In this document: one piece after another, positions 59,801 to 64,000 of the stretch
How the letters are laid out: every line of letters starts with the position of its first letter
How positions within the stretch are numbered: position 1 is the stretch's first letter
Assembly: GCA_025201375.1 (NCBI GenBank)
Contig: JAIWZP010000009.1
Coordinates: 434,001 to 498,000, forward strand
DNA: 64,000 nucleotides
From: Gongronella butleri
Taxonomy: Eukaryota; Mucoromycota; Mucoromycetes; Mucorales; Cunninghamellaceae
Direction: 5' to 3'
Program-made: the position numbers and the translations under genes
Notes under the pieces: model-generated
Told to the model about the DNA's origin: nothing
The model's database searches: none
The model's input: only the letters and a program-made list of their open reading frames with translations

Positions 59801-62518
59801 ACCCGACACGATGGACTTTTGCCGAGTTTGTCGACCGCTACTACATGCTCGTGTCGTCGGACCATTGGTTCCCTCTTGCCAGCGTCGATCAAAAGCAATT
59901 GTGCCACAGCATTCTTGAAAAGCACGTCCAGGACAAGGACCGCTACCAGATTGGCCTCACAAAGCTCTTTTTCCGCGCCGGACAGGTAATAACAAAATTG
60001 GGGGGGAAAACGAAACAGGACCCGAACGCGCGATTGACCTCCATTTTTGCCTTTTTTTTTTTTTCTTACATAGCTTGCGTATTTGGAAAAGGCACGCACG
60101 GACCGCTTATCTGAATTGGCTGTTTTGATCCAGAAAAACACGCGTCGTTTCCTTGCACGTCTGCAATACCAGCGCACGCGCGCATTTGTGGTTCAATTGC
60201 AGCAGGTGGCGCGACAAAAGCACGCGCAGGCGGCAATGCATCGCTTGCGACAAGAGCGTGCGGCGACGGTGCTGCAGTCGTACTGGCGCATGCTTGTGGT
60301 GCGCAAGGCGTACCTGGCGCGACGCAAGTTTGTGATCCAATTGCAATCGGCAGCGCGCACCACGCTTGCCAAGCACCAATTCGCGCAACGACGCCGCGAC
60401 CACGCGGCCACGCAGATCCAGCGAATCATGCGCGGATGGATAGTGCGGCAAAAGTACCAGACGACGCGAGCCGCGATTATCCGACTGCAAACAGGCATCC
60501 GTGGGCGTCTGGGTCGCAAACAATTGACGGTGATCAAGGCCGAAGCGCGGTCAGTGTCGCATTTCAAGGACGTGTCGTACAAGCTGGAAAGCCGTGTGCA
60601 CGATTTGACGGCGCGTCTGGAGCAGCAAAAGAACGAAAAGAAGGAATTGCGAGCCAAGACGGAGGAATTGGGATCGCACGTGCGTCAATGGATCTCGTCG
60701 TACGACCGTGCTGCGCAGCAAGCCAAGCAAGTGAATGGCGATTTGAATGGGACCACGAGCGACAAGTGGCGACAATGGCACCATAAGCACAATGATCTTG
60801 AAAACAGCTATTTCGCTTCCCTCGACAAGATCAAGCAGCAAGACAAGGAAATTGAGCGTCTTCGCGACGAATTGGCCCTTCAGCGCCAAGAAATGACCTC
60901 CCTTCGCGATACATCGCAACAGGCCATGCAATCGCTCACAGATGCCCCAGATCTCACAGAACTCAAAAACCAAATCATGGCCCTAAAGTCCCAGTTGTCC
61001 ATGACCCTTGCTCGCCCCGCACGCGTGCCTTCCAATCTTACTTTGGACCAGCCGCCGCCAACAGACACCGTCCAGACCCTCGAGGTCCACCTTGCCGCAG
61101 AATCAGATACCCACGCGTCCCCCGAATTGGAGGCCCTCTTGCTCGGCGAGCAGACATTGCACCAGGAAATCATCGAAACACTTATCCGCAGCACCACCAC
61201 CGGCCACGACGACCACCACACCGCCGCAGATGAAGAGGCACCCAAAACAACCCCAAAGCCAAATGCGGAACAGCCATTGCTGCCCGCTCATCTCATCTAC
61301 CAGTGCCTGACCCTCATGTGGAAACTCGGCCATCTCCAACAAGCAGAGCAATTCCTCCTCCACGTCTTTGACGCCATCCGCAAGCAATGTCAGGTAAGAA
61401 AGAAAATGCAAAATAAAAGGCGAGAAAATAGGAGGGGGGAAGAAAAAGAGAAAATGGGGAGAAAAAGATGAAAAAAAAAAAGAGAAATCAGCTCATTTTC
61501 TTCGATTTTAAAATAGGACCACCCCGAGCTGAGCAATTCGCTTTATTGGCTGTCCAACGCGCACGAATTGCTGTCGTTGGGCTTTGTGATCCAGCCAAAG
61601 GTGTCGTCGACCCTGCAATTGGCAGTGACAAAGGCCAACACGCGCCTGAAGTACGAGGCCCAGCGACTGGAATGCGACCTGTTTGTCGTCATTGTCAAGG
61701 AGACCCATCAGGCGCTCAGCAAGGTCGCCGTGGCGGCCATGATCGAGTGTCAGGCGCTGCCGGGCTTCTTTGCCACGGACACGGGCCGCATGTTCAGCAA
61801 TCAATCCACCTACACCGTTGACGACCTCATCGTCTACTTTAATGCCGTCCTCGACGACCTCAAGCTCTATGATTTGCCCACCACCGTCAGAGAACAGGTC
61901 GTCCAACAGATGATCAAGGTCATTGGCGTCAATTGCTTCAATGACCTCGTGTCGCGTCGCAATTACAATTCGTGGAAACGAGGTAAGAAAAAATAAGGGG
62001 AGGCTACACAGAGAGAGAACCAGGTTCTGGAAACAAACAAACCTTATTTTTTCTTGTTCTTTTTAGCCATGCAAATTCAATTCAACTTGATTGCTGTCGA
62101 AGAATGGTGCAAGGCGAATGGGTTTGCCGATGCCATGGTGGAATTGGAGCACTTGTCGCAGGCCACCAAGCTGCTGCAGCTAAAAAAGACCACGCCAGAT
62201 GACCTGGAGATCATCAATGACGTGTGCTGGGCATTGACCCCCGCGCAAATTCAAAAGCTGCTGCAGAGCTACAATGCCGCCGATTATGAGGTAACCATCA
62301 TGGCATGCCCATTGACTTTTTTTAGGCATGGCTCACTCATTTATTTCTGTGCAATTTCTTTAGGAGGCCATCACGCATGACGTGCTTCGCGTTGCGTCCG
62401 CCAAGACCAGCGACAACAAGCAACTTTTGTTGAACACCGCCGCACTTGACCAAACACTCTTTGAGATCCCGGATTCCCGGGCCGTCGACATGCCAAGGTT
62501 GTCCTCCACGTCACTTCA

Positions 62519-62554
<36 letters not shown>

Positions 62555-62711
62555 AAAGAAAAAAAGACGCATCCCCTCCCATTTCTACCCAACAATTCCT
62601 TTTTTTTATGACATCCATGACTCATCTTTTTTTTTCTTGCTACTTTTTTAGCTGGAGATGCCTCACACTAGACAGCTCTTGACGCTCGTGGAAGGCGAGA
62701 AGCTTTTGTAG
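56863..62711 (+). CDS. MYO5: Class V myosin heavy chain
   Basis: Fourteen exons (first 56863-57018, last 62652-62711) keep frame to 1503 residues. SH3-like N-terminus, then motor: P-loop GESGAGKT (residues about 171-178, split by an intron), switch [11 protein letters not shown], switch [10 protein letters not shown] (about 455) and an actin-binding region with [16 protein letters not shown]. The neck (about 768-905) carries roughly six IQ motifs ([43 protein letters not shown]). A coiled coil follows and then the DIL cargo domain (about 1130-1440) with [14 protein letters not shown] and LEEW-like [10 protein letters not shown]. The size is close to yeast Myo2 (1574). It moves vesicles and organelles along actin. 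The intron at 62520-62651 starts GTA followed by a run of more than 30 A. No defects are seen. Confidence 0.97.
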
Positions 62712-62869
62712 AAGTGTTTAGACTCTTTTTTATTTTGTTTTTCCTATTTTCCTTGTCGCCACCCCAAATAAACCAAAAGAAATTTCAATGTCCTATTTTT
62801 GGCCGATGTCGGTAACCCAGCATCATGAATTGCGAAGCGGATTCAGGGGAAACAAGGCGCCACGGGCCC

Positions 62870-62877
62870 TTTAAAAG
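62870..62877 (+). promoter_or_regulatory. TATA-like element TTTAAAAG
   Basis: Positioned 73 bp before the WW-domain gene start, just after the presumed myosin polyadenylation signal (AATAAA at about 62766). Confidence 0.4.
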
Positions 62878-62949
62878 AGCGGGTCCTCGCCATGGACCCC
62901 CCTCCAAACGTCCCTCATCCTTCTTTCTCTCTTCTATTCTTTCTTTACC

Positions 62950-64000
62950 ATGTCTGCTCCTCTCCCCCCTGGTAAGATGAAGCACCGCGTCCGTGCCCCC
63001 CCCCCATGACGCGTCCAGACGAGGATCAATGCCTCGTCATTGGCAGAATCTTGCTCATTTTCTTGTTTTTTTCCGCTTTTTTCTCGATTTACGGTAGGCT
63101 GGGAAGCGCGCCAAGCTCCCGATGGCCGATAGTAAGGATGCAAATGAATGCAAAAAGGGGATGACATAGCTGAAGAGAAAAAAAAAAGAGAGGGCGAATC
63201 GCGTCATTCCCCCAATTTCTGATTTTTTTTTTTACGCAGCTATTTCATCAACCACCAAACCCAAGCAACGACGTGGGATGATCCACGTGGCAAGCAGGAT
63301 TACCCGCCCCCACCTCCCCATGGTGGCTATGGCGCGCCCCCTCCTCAACAAGGCTACCCCGGGCAACAACCCTATGGTGCCTATCCTCCTGCTGGCTACC
63401 CGTCGCCCCAGCCCGGCTACCCAGGCCAAGGTGCGCCCCCTCCTCCCACCAACACGTACCCCGGCGCCGGTTATGGCGGCGGCAGTCCCGGCCAAGGAGG
63501 CGAACGTGCCGCGTACGCGCCTCCCCCTCCTCAGGGCTCATACCCCGGCGGTGCCGCTTACCCTCCTCCTCCTCAGCAAGGCCAACCTGGCCAGCAGCAA
63601 GGCTATCCCACGCCCACGCCGCAAAAGAAGCCTGCCGGTGGCCTTGGCAATATGTCGAGCGGCATGAAAATGGCCGGTGGCGCGCTTGCCGGTCTGGCCG
63701 CTGGTGGCATGCTTGCGTACGGTATTCACGAGTACAAGGAACATGAAGAACGCGAGGAGGAGCAAGAGGAACGATTGGCGCGTCTTGAGCGCGAGCAAGC
63801 TATGGAGCACCAGCAATCGCAGCAGCCAATGTATGGCGGCGGTCCTCCCCCCATGCAGCAAGAGCCGTACTATGGTGGTGGTGGTGGTGGTGGCGAGTAC
63901 GACTCGTACCAGCGCGACCTCGACGAACGCCAGCGCGAATTGGACCAGGAACAACGCGAAAAGGACGAGGAACAGCGCCGACTCGACGAGGAACAGCGTG
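62950..64000 (+). CDS. WW-domain, proline/glycine-rich protein, partial at right edge
   Basis: Exons 62950-62971, 63098-63131 and 63240 to the edge join in frame. The WW domain is at the very N-terminus (MSAPLPPGWEARQAPDGR, then YYFINHQTQATTWDDP), with both Trp and the central YYF. A long YPP/GYP-rich repeat region follows (GYPGQQPYGAYPPAGYP), then a Gly/Ala hydrophobic stretch with GLAAGGMLAYGIHEYKEHE, and a highly charged Glu/Gln/Arg coil with repeats of DEEQRRLDEEQR that continues past the window. WW domains bind Pro-rich ligands such as PPxY. The middle resembles glycine-zipper annexin- or rhodopsin-like tails of membrane-associated proteins. Full length and function are unknown. Confidence 0.88.

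Overview
The window is nuclear DNA of a fungus. Short introns (mostly about 50-110 nt), a Zn2Cys6 regulator with a fungal-specific domain, an Ecl1-type zinc protein, a two-domain FEX fluoride exporter, Pik1, a class V myosin and an Fmp32/MCUR1 protein all point to Fungi. A class C GPCR, a probable Fanconi core-complex (FAAP100-like) protein and a decayed gene of a type I recall as highly multiplied in zygomycetes argue for an early-diverging lineage, most likely Mucoromycota. The lineage is inference from gene content only.

Layout. 1-1503: repeats. 1504-5701 (-): CSE1 exportin. 6364-10219 (+): class C GPCR. 11343-11968 (-): Ecl1-like zinc protein. 14000-19912 (+): ABCC-type transporter whose nucleotide-binding domains have lost key motifs. 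20904-24434 (+): FAAP100/FANCB-like protein. 24531-25280 (-): GNAT acetyltransferase. 25487-26858 (+): FEX fluoride exporter. 27069-30552 (-): DDX11/Chl1 Fe-S helicase. 30553-33366: long intergenic stretch with a dispersed repeat. 33367-33953 (+): secreted cysteine-rich peptide. 34632-35030 (-): solo RRM protein. 35974-39083 (-): PI4-kinase beta (Pik1). 39948-40979 (-): homeodomain protein. 41480-41710 (+): small membrane protein. 41979-43945 (+): F-box protein. 44429-47517 (+): Zn2Cys6 factor. 47827-48584 (+): DUF4112 protein. 48585-55732: repeat-rich accessory island with one decayed gene. 55733-56599 (+): Fmp32/MCUR1. 56863-62711 (+): myosin V. 62950 to the right edge (+): WW-domain protein.

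Most genes are housekeeping and unrelated. Loose themes are membrane signalling and traffic (GPCR, Pik1, myosin V), transport (CSE1, FEX, ABCC), genome maintenance (Chl1, FAAP100-like) and transcription (homeodomain, Zn2Cys6, Ecl1-like). I see no operon-like system.

The most interesting items are the motif-stripped ABCC protein, the FAAP100-like gene, and the 48.6-55.7 kb island. The island holds one copy of a repeat pair carrying tRNA-like promoter boxes, a direct repeat pair bracketing a decayed gene, and dense TACTGTATCA-type motifs. Exon models were built by hand from splice signals and reading phase. Models with all boundaries worked out keep frame through every junction, except the cysteine-rich peptide and the decayed gene.
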